Shown piece after piece: positions 1 to 12,172 of a DNA stretch of 64,000 nt. This DNA is from Trichobilharzia szidati (lineage: Eukaryota; Platyhelminthes; Trematoda; Strigeidida; Schistosomatidae). The notes beneath the pieces are model-generated. The model was not told the DNA's origin. It saw only the letters and a program-made list of their open reading frames with translations, and did no database searches. The stretch is taken from positions 92,207,256 to 92,271,255 of the forward strand of contig OX235271.1 in assembly GCA_944472155.2 (NCBI GenBank), written 5' to 3'. Positions within the stretch are counted from its first letter, which is position 1. Every line of letters starts with the position of its first letter. The translations under genes and the position numbers were made by a program.

Positions 1-390
1 TCATTTGTTTATTTTTTCATAAGTGTGAATATCATTTAAGCTGTGTTATAACTGTTAATTGCGTATTTCCTCTCACCATACTGTATCAACAGCACATTAC
101 ATTCAATACTCTATAACATGCTTCAATTCCCAAACTGAATCGACAATACTGTTTGAAACAAACTCACTGTTTTTGTTAGTATTATTACATTTATTATTCT
201 CAATTCTAACTTCAAATATTTTTGACTTAATTTCGTCAATGTGGACAAATTCCTATGCCTAATTTTGTTGTAATTTTTAATTCTTTTTGCATTTTGAGTA
301 AATCAGATACAATCCTGTGGCAAGTACTGAGGAATCTATTCTGTATTGTAAGTACTGTTTTTAGAATAAAGTAGATTATTATTATTATTA
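1..390 (+). mobile_element. 3' end of a CR1-like non-LTR retrotransposon
   Basis: The segment is the reverse complement of 13,556-13,950. It ends in an AATAAAG-like signal followed by an (ATT)n tail at about 365-390, the same ending as the coding copies at 13.56 kb and 32.57 kb. Only 3' untranslated sequence is visible because the window begins inside the element. The short open frame at 59-262 is not coding. The element belongs to the family whose RT C-terminus is readable at 32.9-33.7 kb. Confidence 0.7.
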
Positions 391-401
391 CCCTGTGTTA
401 C

Positions 402-720
402 ATACATACAAAGAATCACATGAAAAATCCGTACACAATACGATAATTGTGACAATATTCATTTCATGTGGGGTGGAATCAATTTGTGAATGAGAATGGA
501 ATACGATCTCTCAATATATGTAATTCTGTCAACAATAATCAGTGAAATCGAAATATTTATGTGAAAATACATGTGAATATTCTCAGAAGCAGCGAACCTA
601 GAAACGAGTAGCTACAACCACTAAGTAGATTTCAGTGACATCTCACTTCTTAGTTGCTCACTTAAGGAGGAGTACTGATGTGATGATTTTTACTCTGACT
701 TTGATCATATCCAGTGTACT
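402..720 (-). repeat. Copy A of a ~320-380-bp repeat unit
   Basis: This unit is inverted relative to 13,235-13,553 and to 10,410-10,795. Shared landmarks on the minus strand are a GATCAAAGTCAGA start, a TTTCGTGCGTTCGAGAATATT-like core and a GTATGTATGTAACACA end. Copies A and C abut the CR1-like 3' end at exactly that last motif. Copy B does not. No coding potential is seen. Confidence 0.75.
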
Positions 721-1593
721 TTAATCGATAAACGCATATAGCAAAAAAGAATATTTTACTTCAATGGTTAATGAAATTAGTTATTTTGAAAAAAGACAGT
801 TTGTGTTCGTATTACAGAAGACGAATATCAGTGTAAATGTCTGTGCAAGTAATAGCACAATCCATATGAGAAAGGTAAACTATGATTAACATTTTCTCTT
901 GAAGAGGAACTAGAAATCACAAAAATCAAAATTAAAATGAAGATGCCCACAGAGTGACATCGTCCCATTCTACTGTCTGCCAATAAGTATAAGCCAGAAG
1001 AAGAATTTCACAAACCAGACTGTTGTTGTGTTTCATTGAAGAAGAATGCCAAACTACTTTCTGACAAGGCGAAAATGAAGATCGTACAAGACCAAATGAT
1101 GAACGCTGTGGTAAATTCCACGGCACTGAAATCCACCAACCAACCGATCAAGTCGTGATTATTGACACAATTGAACAATAACTACAATATAGAGAAAGAG
1201 AAAGATTATTGACAGAGATGAGTGAATACAGGCGATCATCTCAAGTGTACAGCAATTCATATTTAACCGTAGTAAATTAATTATGATTATCTAGCCAATG
1301 TGATAGGATTGTTTTCATATGATGAAATATAGACACCTGAGTCAATGAAGAATTATTTACACATTCACTGTCGGCTATCAGATCGAACATGAGCAGATGT
1401 CTGCGTGTTGTCAATATTCTAGTGAGAATTCAGTTCAAACCTGAAATAAGACTCCAGTTTCAGAATGACGAGTCAAGTGTGTCATTATTCATTTTATGAT
1501 TTGCCAGTCTCACATGCACAGTGAGGTTGTTGAAAATCCCTAAATGTGAGTGCGTACGGCTGCTGAGGGACTATGAAATCATTTCGACAACAC

Positions 1594-1911
1594 AATAAGA
1601 AGACGTAGTTTATCTGAAACGTGTAATGTATTGGCGCAACACATTTCGGACATTCTGATCACACACGTACTTGTCATACACAGTTTTTATATAATGCAAG
1701 AAGACATGAATAATTACAATACAGGTCAAGGTCACAAATGATGGGTAGGGAGACACAAAAGGTGACCTTGTGACCTTGACCTGTATTGTAATTATTCATG
1801 TCTTCTTGCATTATATAAAAACTGTGTATGACAAGTACGTGTGTGATCAGAATGTCCGAAATGTGTTGCGCCAATACATTACACGTTTCAGATAAACTAC
1901 GTCTTCTTATT
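1594..1911. repeat. Perfect 144-bp inverted repeat (hairpin)
   Basis: Bases 1,594-1,737 and 1,768-1,911 are exact reverse complements, separated by 30 bp. I followed the arms base by base and found no mismatch. The loop side carries nested copies of GTGACCTTG and its complement. The outer flanks resemble each other directly: TATGAAATCATT at 1,572-1,583 and again at 1,911-1,922, each followed shortly by GACAA. That could be a target-site duplication of a foldback element. A template-switch or cloning chimera would also give a perfect palindrome. Confidence 0.9.
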
Positions 1912-3958
1912 ATGAAATCATTGACAAATATCATTCAATCTAAATAATACAAGGTGCCTAATAATCCAGCCATTTCCTACTTACACAAACACACAACCCG
2001 TCTGTGTATAAGACAATCAATTGGAGTGGGTTGTCGTATTATTAACGACTCACATAAATTCGAATCGTGATTACTAAACTCTAATGAAAGAAACGGGACT
2101 TTACCATAATTTCAAGTGTAAAAGTTTACAACATCATCTTCTCCAAAAATACACTATCGAAATCGAGGATACGTTGACTTGCTACCTGATGAAATATGAA
2201 CACAAATCGACTAAGCGATACTGTGATTCACACTGCAATTCTGCGACTATCAAATAACTCATGTGATTCGTGCAGTTTACTCACCAAAATAAACATGGTT
2301 GATACACCGATAAAATGACAAACTTACGAAGAGTGGGTATAATATCCAGAAAGCTACTGCCGTAAAGACAATTATCTGCGTGGAAAATATGAGGAGAATG
2401 AAATAAATCATCAGGGGAGAGGTACACTCAAGCTTTGTTAATCTATGCAAATTACAACGTTGACATATCTACTGATCTGAGATCTGTGGACACTGACTAT
2501 TATCGAAACATTCTGACAGTTGAATCACACCTGTCACTGGCAGCATGTGGTGAGGCTAAAATATGCGAATATATGTCATTCACTCAATATAAACAGCCAC
2601 TGCATCCCTTCACATTTATTATCTGGCAACAGAAATGTCATTATACACTAGGCCACTTCGACTACTGTCGCATCCCTGTTAGTTCAATATATATTCCGTG
2701 GGATATGACAGTCACACCAGTGAATTGTTGCCAAACGAGCCAAATTCCATACATATATGTGATAAGGAAATTGACTGTAGATGAGGTTAGGTGCTAATAT
2801 ATCAAATTGCTTATCACTCTTCCAATCAAAATGTAGAATTCGAAGAGAGAGGATGAACGACAAGTGTATCAGGACGAAATGATGCTATTCTTTATCATTT
2901 CATGCCTTACCATCAGGTGCCTAAAACCTGATCCATCCAAAAATATGAAGTATACGGAAGATTTCATGTAGTTGTGAGGCGATGATAAACAGTTGTGGAT
3001 GGGAATTGTTACTGACATTATCCCGGAATGATGTAATCAGTTGAATATGTTCAATATTCGAGAGTGTTGACTATTTAGAGGATGACCAGTAGGATATTCT
3101 TGAAACCAAACTCACTGTTAGCTGTTTTGAATGTTAACAATATTTGACATGCATGAAAATATGGATGCAATTGGTTACCTAACTAGCGAAAATGACCTTT
3201 CATAAACCAGCAGGTCAGAAGCAGTCAGACTGATTTTGAAATGAGAACGTGGAGTCTTCTGGAGTGAACAAGAGGCGTCAGTGGAGAAACCATGACATGA
3301 TTGACATTTTACTACTTGGCTTCGTGAGTTTAATGGGCAGGATAAATCAAGGTCTAACACTGGCTATTTTTGAGCACATAGTTTTGATTTGTATTGTTGG
3401 ATTGAGGAAATTGGAGCAATGATGGTTTCCGCTGGCAGTTTTCGCCTAATATTCTCTAAATACAAATTTCATTATTCGAGGAATTCGTCCCTGATGCTCC
3501 CATCAGTTGTTCCTTGTCACCCCACTAGGAGACACTAGGAAGAGACTGTGAAATGATAAGAGCAACGTTAGTCTCAGTGTGAACAGTGTTCATATAATGC
3601 ACAGATGTTTCAGTGGAAAGCATCGCATAATAGTTTCTACTTGTCCAGGATCTTTAAATACAGTAGTAAGTGACAGTAGATGGTGGGACACATAGCTGTC
3701 TGGCTTAAAGCGCAAACCAATTCCTTATGAGATATCTTCCTCGTTTCATTCACGAAATGACGTCATCTCATCATGTTATACTTGCTGTCCCTGCTTCGCT
3801 CTTCCTCACGGGAGGAATCAAATGAGATTCCAAACTGTGGAATTGATACTGGAATTCGGATGCAGTGGGATATTTCTGAATGAAGTAAAGATTTTATATC
3901 TTTAAACAAATAACATACAAATAATTTATGCATTATAGACACTAATTCATGCAATTAC
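1912..3958. other. Left-arm-only sequence, no gene recognised
   Basis: This AT-rich sequence lies inside the 2.9-kb segment that the right arm lacks. The longest open frame (2,435-2,797, plus) has no recognisable domain, no paralogous copy and ordinary composition, so I do not call it a gene. No RNA gene, simple repeat or element end was found. Confidence 0.4.
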
Positions 3959-4186
3959 TTGTTGTTGGAAAAACACATAGAAAAGGGTCAAAATGACTCC
4001 CACAATCGCCAACGTCCATGCCACAGAGTAAAACACTACCAACCCCTTCCCGTTCATTCGAGGCAAGAGCGAAGCCGTCACAATTATTGGAATTTCCACC
4101 ACAAGTATACAGGCCAGAGATATGAGTCCAGCTTTCAGTCCAACAGGTGACAAAAGAGCAGCCAATACCACAGACCACATTGCGAT
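3959..4186 (-). CDS. Internal exon of an unrecognised multi-pass membrane protein
   Basis: The exon is 76 codons in phase 0. On the minus strand it follows a TTTTGTCATAG acceptor and ends at CAACAA|GTAATT. The peptide has three strongly hydrophobic stretches typical of transmembrane helices: IAMWSVVLAALLS (joined to the preceding exon's end), LISLACILVVEIPIIVTASL and VVFYSVAWTLAIVGVILTL. A short basic loop (PRMNGKG) lies between the last two. The preceding exon at 4,763-4,853 also ends in phase 0, so the two join in frame. I do not recognise the family. A transporter-like or four-span protein would fit. No initiator or terminator is visible, so whether the gene is intact is unknown. Confidence 0.55.
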
Positions 4187-4762
4187 CTATGACAAAAGGG
4201 AAAGCGAAATAAGAACATGTGATCACACTAGATAGACTCATGTACATATAGAAACACACACATTCACAATGACTACAGAAATACAGTAAATTTTCAACGC
4301 TGTATGGATAAACAGATAAGCCACATTCTCATCACTGACGATCAAACAAAAATCAACAATCCGTTAGAAGTTACTGTCATTCGGTGAACTGTGAATCATC
4401 CTAGACATGTTGACAAGAGTTAACTCTGCAAACTGCAGTTAGCTGCGCTGGCCGACTAATTACTGCCTGACAACTAGAATGGCTAAGGTTTCAACAGTTG
4501 AAAAGATTTTGACCTCATCATCCATCGTTGAGGATGATGACGATGTATTCTAATGAAGTTCTTTGTTGTCAAATAGAATCATAATCTGAATTTCGGAGCT
4601 GGCATTACATGTTTTTCTCTTGGATGGAATACATCAAAGGCAGAGTCACTAAAGATGAGTGTAGAACCATTCAAATACCACGCCAAATGACATCCATTCA
4701 GTCAAAAACAAGTTAGCGTAAATCCTCACAATTTTTTGCTCGGTTTAAAAGATTACACTTAC
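4187..4762 (-). other. Putative intron between the two membrane-protein exons
   Basis: The segment is bounded on the minus strand by GTAAGTG after 4,763 and TTGTCATAG before 4,186. Part of it (4,435-4,610) is conserved in the right arm at 12,295-12,440, so the duplication includes intron sequence. Nothing else is recognised. Confidence 0.5.
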
Positions 4763-4853
4763 TACAATTGAAAGCATGATATAGACACCAATTGGTCGTG
4801 ATCGAACTTTTGGCACGAATGCGAATATCAAGAGCACAAACGAACTGACTCCT
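4763..4853 (-). CDS. Internal exon of the same membrane protein
   Basis: The 91-bp exon follows an ATTTCAG acceptor and ends at ATTGTA|GTAAGTG, a near-ideal donor. It reads 30 codons after one incoming base. The peptide starts with a hydrophobic run (SSFVLLIFAFV), then a basic turn (KVRSR), then the start of another helix (GVYIMLSIV) that continues into the exon at 4,186. The right arm has an aligned copy of the same length at 11,546-11,635, with no internal indel and 17 of 30 residues identical. That supports a real exon. The upstream exon must end with two codon bases and was not identified. Confidence 0.55.
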
Positions 4854-5400
4854 CTGAAATGAATTCACAAACATCAACAATTCGTCACAGATATTACACA
4901 GTTAATCGGAATTGTGCGTTATTTTGGTTAGTGTATCACAGTTCATAATAATCAAGTTGCATTTACAATAGAAATGGTTTTCACTGTTATGATCTCGGTA
5001 TATCGACTCCATTCTTCGGTTGCGACGTCAACTTTCCATTTGTCACAGGCTTCATTCGCCCAGTGCGTCATGAAATCACTCGTTCGTTTTCAATGTAGAC
5101 GGAAATCTGAAGTTTCATGATGTGGTAAACCTCACTGTTTTCTGAGCAACGGAAAACATAAATGCTACGGTACCTGGCTTAATCTCTCTGCTGAGTCGAC
5201 AAATGAGTGTAAACGAAAGCAAGTCAGAGGAGACTTCTGCATTTGAAATTTTCCTTTTCTCGTGAGCCCTGGAAATGAAGATTAGACAAAGCAACTTTCA
5301 GTGGGGTTGTGGTGGAATCGAGAATATTTTATGATCGGTAGAAGAGAAGTTGTCCTTATGAGGAAGCAGTAACACAAATGACAAAATTGCAACTGAATTG
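4854..5400. other. Upstream of the membrane-protein exons; no confident exon
   Basis: Minus-strand open stretches at about 4,980-5,070 and 5,125-5,270 have coding-like composition. No donor in them gives the phase required by the exon at 4,853, so they are not called. The 3' third matches the right arm near 11.45-11.55 kb. Confidence 0.35.
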
Positions 5401-5949
5401 TTTAGTATTCTATACAAACTATGATGAATATTTGACTGGACATTAGTCGCCAAAAACAAAACAGAACTCAGATAAATTATTTAAACCTCATCAGTGCCAC
5501 GGAAATACGTATCACTGAACTCTGTGAAGTAGACGACAATGCAGAGTGAAGGGCCAGTTTGCAAGGAGAAAAAGCTGAAACAAGCAAAATGTCCGAGTTG
5601 TTAAACGGGAAATCAAAGTGTCACTGTAAAGATAACCTGCACCAAAATGTTTCCATCGGTGTAGATCTGATGAATTGCAAAATATTTACGAACCAGACCA
5701 TCCATTATGTCCATCTTTATTACCTACTGACTCTCTAACACACAATGCTTTAACATACACTCCTTGAACACCGAAACCATATGAAATGCAAGGCGTATAT
5801 TGAGTGTGGAATTTGTATGAATCTGAGAGCAGAACTGCATCGATTTATGTTTAATGAGATGAAATATTTCCAAGTCTTATTCATTCACCATTTGCAGACA
5901 GTGTACTATGCGGTCAATGTCATTCAGGGACAGGAGAAATTATGAATTC

Positions 5950-6340
5950 ACTAGAAGCGGGTTCACATCAAACAGTGTTCAAATATAGAGGAGATATCTA
6001 CACGTGAAACAGATGGTATTATTATGCAACAACCAGTATCGCCATCACTGACCAATCTGTGCATCCACTCATTCAAAACAGCTGCAACTGCGTGAGGCTA
6101 TGATCACCCGAGATACGTAGATAACACCTTCGGTCATCATTAAATGTAGAGTCCTAGATGAGAACTTTCACGTGAGAAACAACATCCCAAACAGTCTTAA
6201 GCTTCAGAAATATGTTGAGCCATATTCACACATAATTTGATGTTTCTTAACTGGTTTGTCTGACGACAACCAGATGATAGACGAAAACTTAATATCATCA
6301 GAAAGTCAAGATATTCGGACAGATAGTCTTATGATCATTG
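5950..6340 (+). pseudogene. Penelope-like element RT relic (YVDN)
   Basis: In plus-strand frames interrupted by stops and shifts I read a QTDGIIMQQPVSPSLTNL stretch (the QxDGxxMGSPxSPxLANL motif of PLE RTs), then RYVDNTF (normally RYVDDTF). Further on is LMFLNW followed by RQPDDRRKL and SRYSDR, the block after the active site (FLDxLxxRxxDGxLxxSVYRKPTYTDR). The order and spacing match a PLE reverse transcriptase. The copy is old and cannot encode a protein. It lies within the left arm of the inverted duplication. Confidence 0.6.
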
Positions 6341-7082
6341 TCATTATTATTCGGTGAATCTCTTTATCACCAAAGTGACTGTAGTTAAGACCCGAATTTA
6401 CTCGGCTGAACAACTATTACCTCGAGTCGAAGTAAGCCACAGAGAGTTGAAATTGGTTGTAAACTGACTTAGGTTGATCCACTGTCCAGTCCTAAGTAGT
6501 TCGACGAATGTGGAAAGTGTAAACTAACAACTCAGGCCTCCTCCATGGTTGTTTATAAATAAACTTGGTCCTGTGTGACTAGTTCTACTGACCGTCAAAT
6601 AAAATACAAAACTTCCCAGTGCATGTCTGAACACAATCAGATGTGGTTATCGAGATAGGACAATGACTCACTTAGATAGAAGCAAATGATTAAATGAATA
6701 ATCGCTGCGAAGACGTTTATTGAGTGCAGTATTTCTGGAAATCATTTCACAGAACATTAGTAACGCAGAAGTCTTCAGTAGTCATGGACATCACAATAAT
6801 CAATACCAAGTGTCTAGAATCCAATTAAAGTTTCGTCATGAATATTATTCATATGGTGACATGATGCAAACCATTTGTCAAGATTTTATTCGATAATTTC
6901 GCTAAATCTTCTGATCAGCTGATATCTCAAAGTAAGAAGAAGTCATATTTGTAGAAATAATAATGGACAAATAATTTCAATATCTCTGACGACAGATTGG
7001 AAATACTGGAAAATACAACATCTAACCTATAAATAATAGGGTGCATCTTGACCCTAATATCGCTTACAAAATCAGTACAAGG

Positions 7083-7103
7083 AGTTCAGTGGAGAGTCTC
7101 TTC
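7083..7103 (-). repeat. Variant of the PLE-end motif, left arm
   Basis: On the minus strand the stretch reads like GAGAAGAGACTCTCCACTGAA, a diverged form of the GAAAAGAGTCTCTTCGCTGAA motif seen at 25,720, 37,701 and 49,635. Its mirror partner lies at about 8,817-8,838 in the right arm. It suggests that PLE end sequence is part of the duplicated unit. Confidence 0.4.
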
Positions 7104-10100
7104 TCGATGAATTGACTTTCTTAAGCTGCACAATCGAATTCAGCAAGGTTCTGAACAGTGACAAATGGAAGAATCACAACACACATCCACAGTTGCTATT
7201 ATTATTTACTGCAAATGAGAAGTCGAATACGGGAGATAGAATTATACAATAATAACAAGTCTATATTTCACACAATATGAGAAAATAGAAAGCATAAGTT
7301 TTCAGCCTTTCGAAATATTTTATCTTCCTACAGGATTTCCATGTTAAGTGATAATCTGAAGAATGTCGTGTGATATAGCGTTGTTCTATAGGAAGAGAAC
7401 ACCAACTGTGTACATTTTTGTTCATTTATTTCCTCAGTGAAATGAGCATCCTTCCATTGAAAACTAACTCAATATGTGGACGAGTACATGTAGTGATCAT
7501 CTGATACAATTGCATGATCATGGCAATCAGAAATACTGTGGAAATTAGTCATTTCAATGGATGGAAAATCTGACAGCCTGTCAATTTGAGCAGGGCACTG
7601 TTATAAAATGGTGAGATACGTATTTTAACAGGTGGTTTTAATCAAGATGCATAGAGAAAAACAAAAACAATTTCATGTTACCTATTAGTTCCAGAGGAGA
7701 GGTGAGTCAGAAACGGTCAGGCGATTGAAGTAATCAAACATATTTGAATGAAAACAATAGGATTAGCGTTGAGCGATGCATAAATCTGGCTCCACAAGAA
7801 CAGGTGAACTGACGTGTGTATATAGAAGTGGCCAGATGTGAGATTTCGTCGTTTAGGATCCTTCATACGAGTGGCCAACTGACAAACACCTCTCCTAGCG
7901 TTTCTGTGAAGGGACGTCTCTTCGCCGGAAACCGAAATTCCTCTCTTAAGAACATCAACAAGTAGGTTACCGCTTAAGTCAAAGTTCATCTAAAACGTTC
8001 ATTTCTTGCATGGATTACTTGTTAAGCTTTTGAATTTTTGGCTTGATATTTTCGCGATAAGGCTCGGTGTATGTCAGTTTTAGGAGATTTCTTTCTGAAA
8101 AGTCTTATTCTTTTTTCAGAGCATTTGAGCTACAGATGTGTGTGATGCCAGTGGCTAGAGAAATACTTTGGCTCCATTCACGTTCATTTGATATTCAGCT
8201 GTGGAAACTTATCAGTTGGCTGTGCAATGTTGCTCTCTTATTGATCGATCTTCCTAAATATCCGTAGGCTCTTCGTGTAAATTCAACCTCATGAAAAGGC
8301 ATTGAAGATTCATCTTCTACTGAAACAGTGAGCCTTGTTGGTGGACTGCAGCTGTTGAACATGTGTAACACTAGTAATTGTGAGCATAACTATCATCACG
8401 GTTAATAAAAATGTCATCCACATTTCCAGGACACAATGAAAACCTATCAATATTTAACTTACGTGGATCATTCCTGTGACTTGTCATGAAACAGGCTGCT
8501 TGCAACGAACCCACGTGAGATCTAAATGAAATCCCATATTTTTGTCTGCAGAAGATGTCATTGGCCGTGAATGGAACATAGTATTTCCTTTGTTTCCATG
8601 TCCATTCTTATCAAAATTTACATAGTAACTTTTCTTATCTCACTAGGTATTTCTGTCAACCTTATTCAACTTCTTATATGCACTCATTAATATAACCAAC
8701 CATCTTGTGACGATTCTTCCATCTGTTAACGTTCAAGTTTAGTCGTTCCCTGTGGGTAACCTACTGATGGATCTTTCTTAATGCGACTGTTTAAGCAAAG
8801 AAAAGGAATTCATGGAAAAGAGACTCTTCACTGAACTGCTTGTATTGATTTTGTCAACGATATTAGGGCCAAAATGCACCCTATGATTTATACCTTAGAC
8901 AATTTACCTTCCATCATTTCCAATCTGTCGAGCGAGAGGTTTGAATTATGTATCAATAATTATTTTTACACATATGACTTTTTCTTACGTTTTAATATCA
9001 GCTGTTCAGAAGTTTTAGCGAAATTATCGAATAAAATCTTGACAAATGGTTTGCATCATGTCACCATATGAATAATATTCATGGCGAAAATTTAGTTGGA
9101 TTCTTGACACATGATATTGATTATTGTGATGTCCACTATTGCTGGAGACTTCTCTGTTACAGATTTTCTGCGATCGTGTTTCTACGAATACTCTACTCTT
9201 CAAAATACATTCCAGTGATTATTGTATGAACCAATTGTTTTTATATCTATCCTTGGAGCTTAATTACACACTTTACTGAAATTCAAATTTATTAGCAAAA
9301 TGTCTAATGGATGATCTTAATACAGATTAACACCAGACTCTCCCAGAACTTAAGGCCTTAATATAAATTAGGACTCCCCTTTTCCTGACAATTCAGTAAA
9401 TACTAATTTAGGTCTCGAGTGTGCTGTGAAGTGGATTACTGCTCTGTATCACAAATGAATTCCACTTGTCAAGGTGTGATGAATTCAATCGAACATTCGA
9501 TAAATAATGTTGAACAGAGAACTTACAAAATGGTAAATTTTACCCAGGAATCCCTTTTGAAGAATTTCCAAATCACTTCCCTACAACCAAGATAATATTT
9601 CATCGGAAAATTTTATGTATTCTTACACGAAAGTAAATAAGAGGACAACACCAGCTGTCACCATTATCATAAGAAGTGTATCTATTAGGATCTAAGAATA
9701 AAATTACTCACTCTTCAATACAGTTTCATCTTACCCAAAAGTTGAAACGTGAAGGAGTTCGCTGTAGCCTTTCGTTCTTATATGTGGAATTGTCATACAA
9801 ATCATAAACGCATAACATTTTTCAATGAGCTGAAATTGATGAAGAAAATTATAGATGACAACGGCGCAGAAGTAACTTAATCACCTCAGAATATACATGA
9901 TGAAAATGGACACATAGATTAGACTTTCCGAATATGCCAAGCGAAAATATGGTGTGGATATGACTGTCAGATTATTTGAACATAATTCAGATTTCAAAAC
10001 AATTGAGGCATACACATGCTTGCGAATGTTGACGAGCCGGAGTCCGTGATTGTATGGAAGAGTGTGCTCTAAGACATTCAGTATGTTGAAGAAAATCTCA

Positions 10101-10409
10101 TTTGTCTTTCTCATACACCACATCAACTTTGAGGAAACAGCCTACTGGAGTTTCTCTTCTGCGTCATCAAAGGAAAACTGGTTTCATTTGGCCATATATA
10201 CAGAGTCAATATATGCATACAAGTATCAGACGGTGACACCTTGCCACAAGACTGGGGAGAATAAATGCGAACATCAGTTTGCTCTATCACACCTCACAGA
10301 ATTCTGAGTTTATTAGACATCTAGTCATCACACACTAACACATTCCACATTGATTAGATCCATAAAACCCAATTAAATGTGATTGAGAGTTCTTCTTTTA
10401 TTCATACTC

Positions 10410-10795
10410 AAGTGAAATATCTCGAACATGATCAAAGTCAGACTAAAATCGTCACCTTACTATTCATATTTGAGCAAACTTAGTAATAAGTCAAACAAAC
10501 AGACAGCAAATGAGAGAAGAGATGCAGCTGAAATTCACTTACTTGTTGTACCTCCGAGCTTCGAATTTTCGTGCGTTCGAGAATATTCTCACGTATTTTC
10601 ATATATATACATATACATATATATTTTTGTAATGATTATTGACGCATTTTTACATATTGAAGGATCATAGTCCATTCTCACTCTAAATGTGATTCCACTT
10701 CACACAAAATGACTTTTGTCACATAATCGTCTTATTATGCATGTTGTTCTCATGTGGTTGTTTGTATGCACGTATGTATGTAACACATTGTAACA
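10410..10795 (+). repeat. Copy B of the outer repeat unit (empty CR1 site)
   Basis: This is a direct repeat of 13,235-13,553, sharing GATCAAAGTCAGA, TTTCGTGCGTTCGAGAATATT-like and GTATGTATGTAACACA landmarks. After GTAACACA it continues into TTGTAACAGTAAGC. Copies A and C continue into the (TAA)n tail of a CR1-like element instead. It therefore preserves the pre-insertion state, or at least an uninserted paralogue. Confidence 0.7.
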
Positions 10796-11545
10796 GTAAG
10801 CACATTTAGTTATCTGCGAATTCACTCAGGAGGCAAATAAAAATTACTTCATTTGAGATGGCTATTGATCGAAGAACAACGCTTATATCGAATGGAAGAA
10901 GCAATTTGTGTCGAAATAATAGAGTTGATTCCTGGTTCATTTAGAGGGTTCTCAACGTAATCGTGTTCTTTGAGCTTGGTCATTTAATTACGTCATTTAA
11001 TTGATTAAAATGAATAGAAAAGTGAGAACAACCGTAGTTATTCTCGAATTTCTCAAACACTCAAATGGCTCACATCGACTTATAGTAATTTTTCATTCCG
11101 AACACGTAGTATGGGTTAACAGTGTTTCTGGTTTATTGAATGATCCCAACAAAACTATGAAAACAACTTTGAATCGAATTCCTCTGTCTCACGGACTTGT
11201 CATAATCTGAGTACTTCGTGATAAAATTGGAAAGAAAAAGCTTGAGGCTAAGCAGAGATATCGTTTGGGTGATTTCATTTTCAGAAGTGGGACAATTGCA
11301 CTTTCATGGATCAATCGGAATATCCAGTATTAACATTATTTGATTGGAAAGAGTGGCCGAGAGTTAGAAATAGAGAGTAGGGAGATTAATACTTATTGAC
11401 TTGAAATTTACCATCGTCTGTTTTTCAAGGAGGAGTCGGGTGACAAAAAGCTTTGATAATCGCATGGAAATAGAATTCGTTGTTGCATGAGAAGTAAACT
11501 CGGAATCATGAAACGAATTGTTGGTGTTTGTGAATTTATTTCGGA

Positions 11546-11635
11546 GAAGTCGTTTTTCCTGCGTTCCTTCTCTTTGCATTCGGTTCGAAAATTCGATCAC
11601 GACGAGTTGGTGTCTATGTCATGCTTTCAATTGTA
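11546..11635 (+). pseudogene. Right-arm paralogue of the membrane-protein exon
   Basis: The copy aligns without gaps to the exon at 4,763-4,853 and is open throughout. It ends at the same ATTGTA|GTAAGTG donor. Of 30 residues 17 are identical, with a fully shared GVYxMLSIV end and a shared RSR basic turn, and several other changes are conservative (V/I, I/V, L/I). The acceptor position reads TTTCGG where the left copy reads TTTCAG. The exon cannot be spliced in as it stands, and the downstream partner exon is absent from this arm. I read it as a decayed duplicate. Confidence 0.5.
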
Positions 11636-11941
11636 GTAAGTGTCACATTTTAAGCCATACAAGAAATTGTGAGGATTTAGGCTAACTTGTTATTTACTGA
11701 ATGGATGTCATTTGTGGGGCAATTTGAAGGCGTCTACACCCACGAATACCTCGTCAAAGTGATCATCCGTGGGATTCACATCAGACACTACTTCCATTAT
11801 TTCTATTATGTGGTATGTTTTTACTAAAACACATGAGAAAGGACCCAAAAACTGAACAAAGTTGTTTCTTATGAACGTAAATCCAGCTGTGGCGTTAACA
11901 GGAAGGGTATACTGAGGAACAGCTTGAAAGAATCAATAAAC

Positions 11942-12172
11942 TGGACATCACGAGTAGTTGATTCTACATGACAGACGATAAGAATTTTGACGATCTCCTT
12001 CATTCAGACAATTCAGTAAATAAACATCTAAAATAAACTTACTGTATACCAGGAAGCATTCTGAAGGAATGATCTAACTGTGGTCCCGATAAGTTGATTC
12101 AACATGACCCAGGATAAGACAATCGACAGTCTACTTCATTCACACCGTGGAATGAATAGATATCTAAAACAG
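11942..12172 (+). repeat. Two-unit tandem repeat, period about 138 bp
   Basis: The first unit is at about 11,942-12,040 and the second at about 12,081-12,172. They share AGTTGATTC-ACATGAC, GATAAGA, CTCATTCA-like and ATCTAAAA segments with about 70-75 percent identity. The repeat is confined to the right arm as far as I can see. Confidence 0.55.

Larger units (their letters stand above)
1..7900. repeat. Left arm of a ~14-kb diverged inverted duplication
   Basis: Several blocks are reverse complements of sequence at 8.0-13.95 kb, in mirrored order: 1-1,500 with 12,465-13,955; 4,435-4,610 with 12,295-12,440; 4,660-4,860 with 11,520-11,740; 6,790-7,110 with 8,815-9,100; and about 7,170 with 8,710. 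Identity by eye is roughly 75-90 percent with many indels. About 2.9 kb (1,506-4,434) is present only in this arm. No continuous gene was found apart from the two exons listed separately. The limits near 7.9 kb are approximate. Confidence 0.7.

Noticed and set aside
2435..2797. 120-codon plus-strand open frame in the left-arm-only segment
   Set aside because: No recognisable domain, no paralogue in the other arm, and no splice or promoter context. Length alone is not convincing given the number of frames in 64 kb.
4975..5275. Two minus-strand open stretches with coding-like composition upstream of the membrane-protein exons
   Set aside because: No donor gives the two-base phase needed to join the exon at 4,853, and I could not align them with the right arm.
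7717..7989. 90-codon minus-strand frame near the centre of the inverted duplication
   Set aside because: It begins at a plausible AG and is rich in Arg/Ser, but no homologue or consistent donor was seen.
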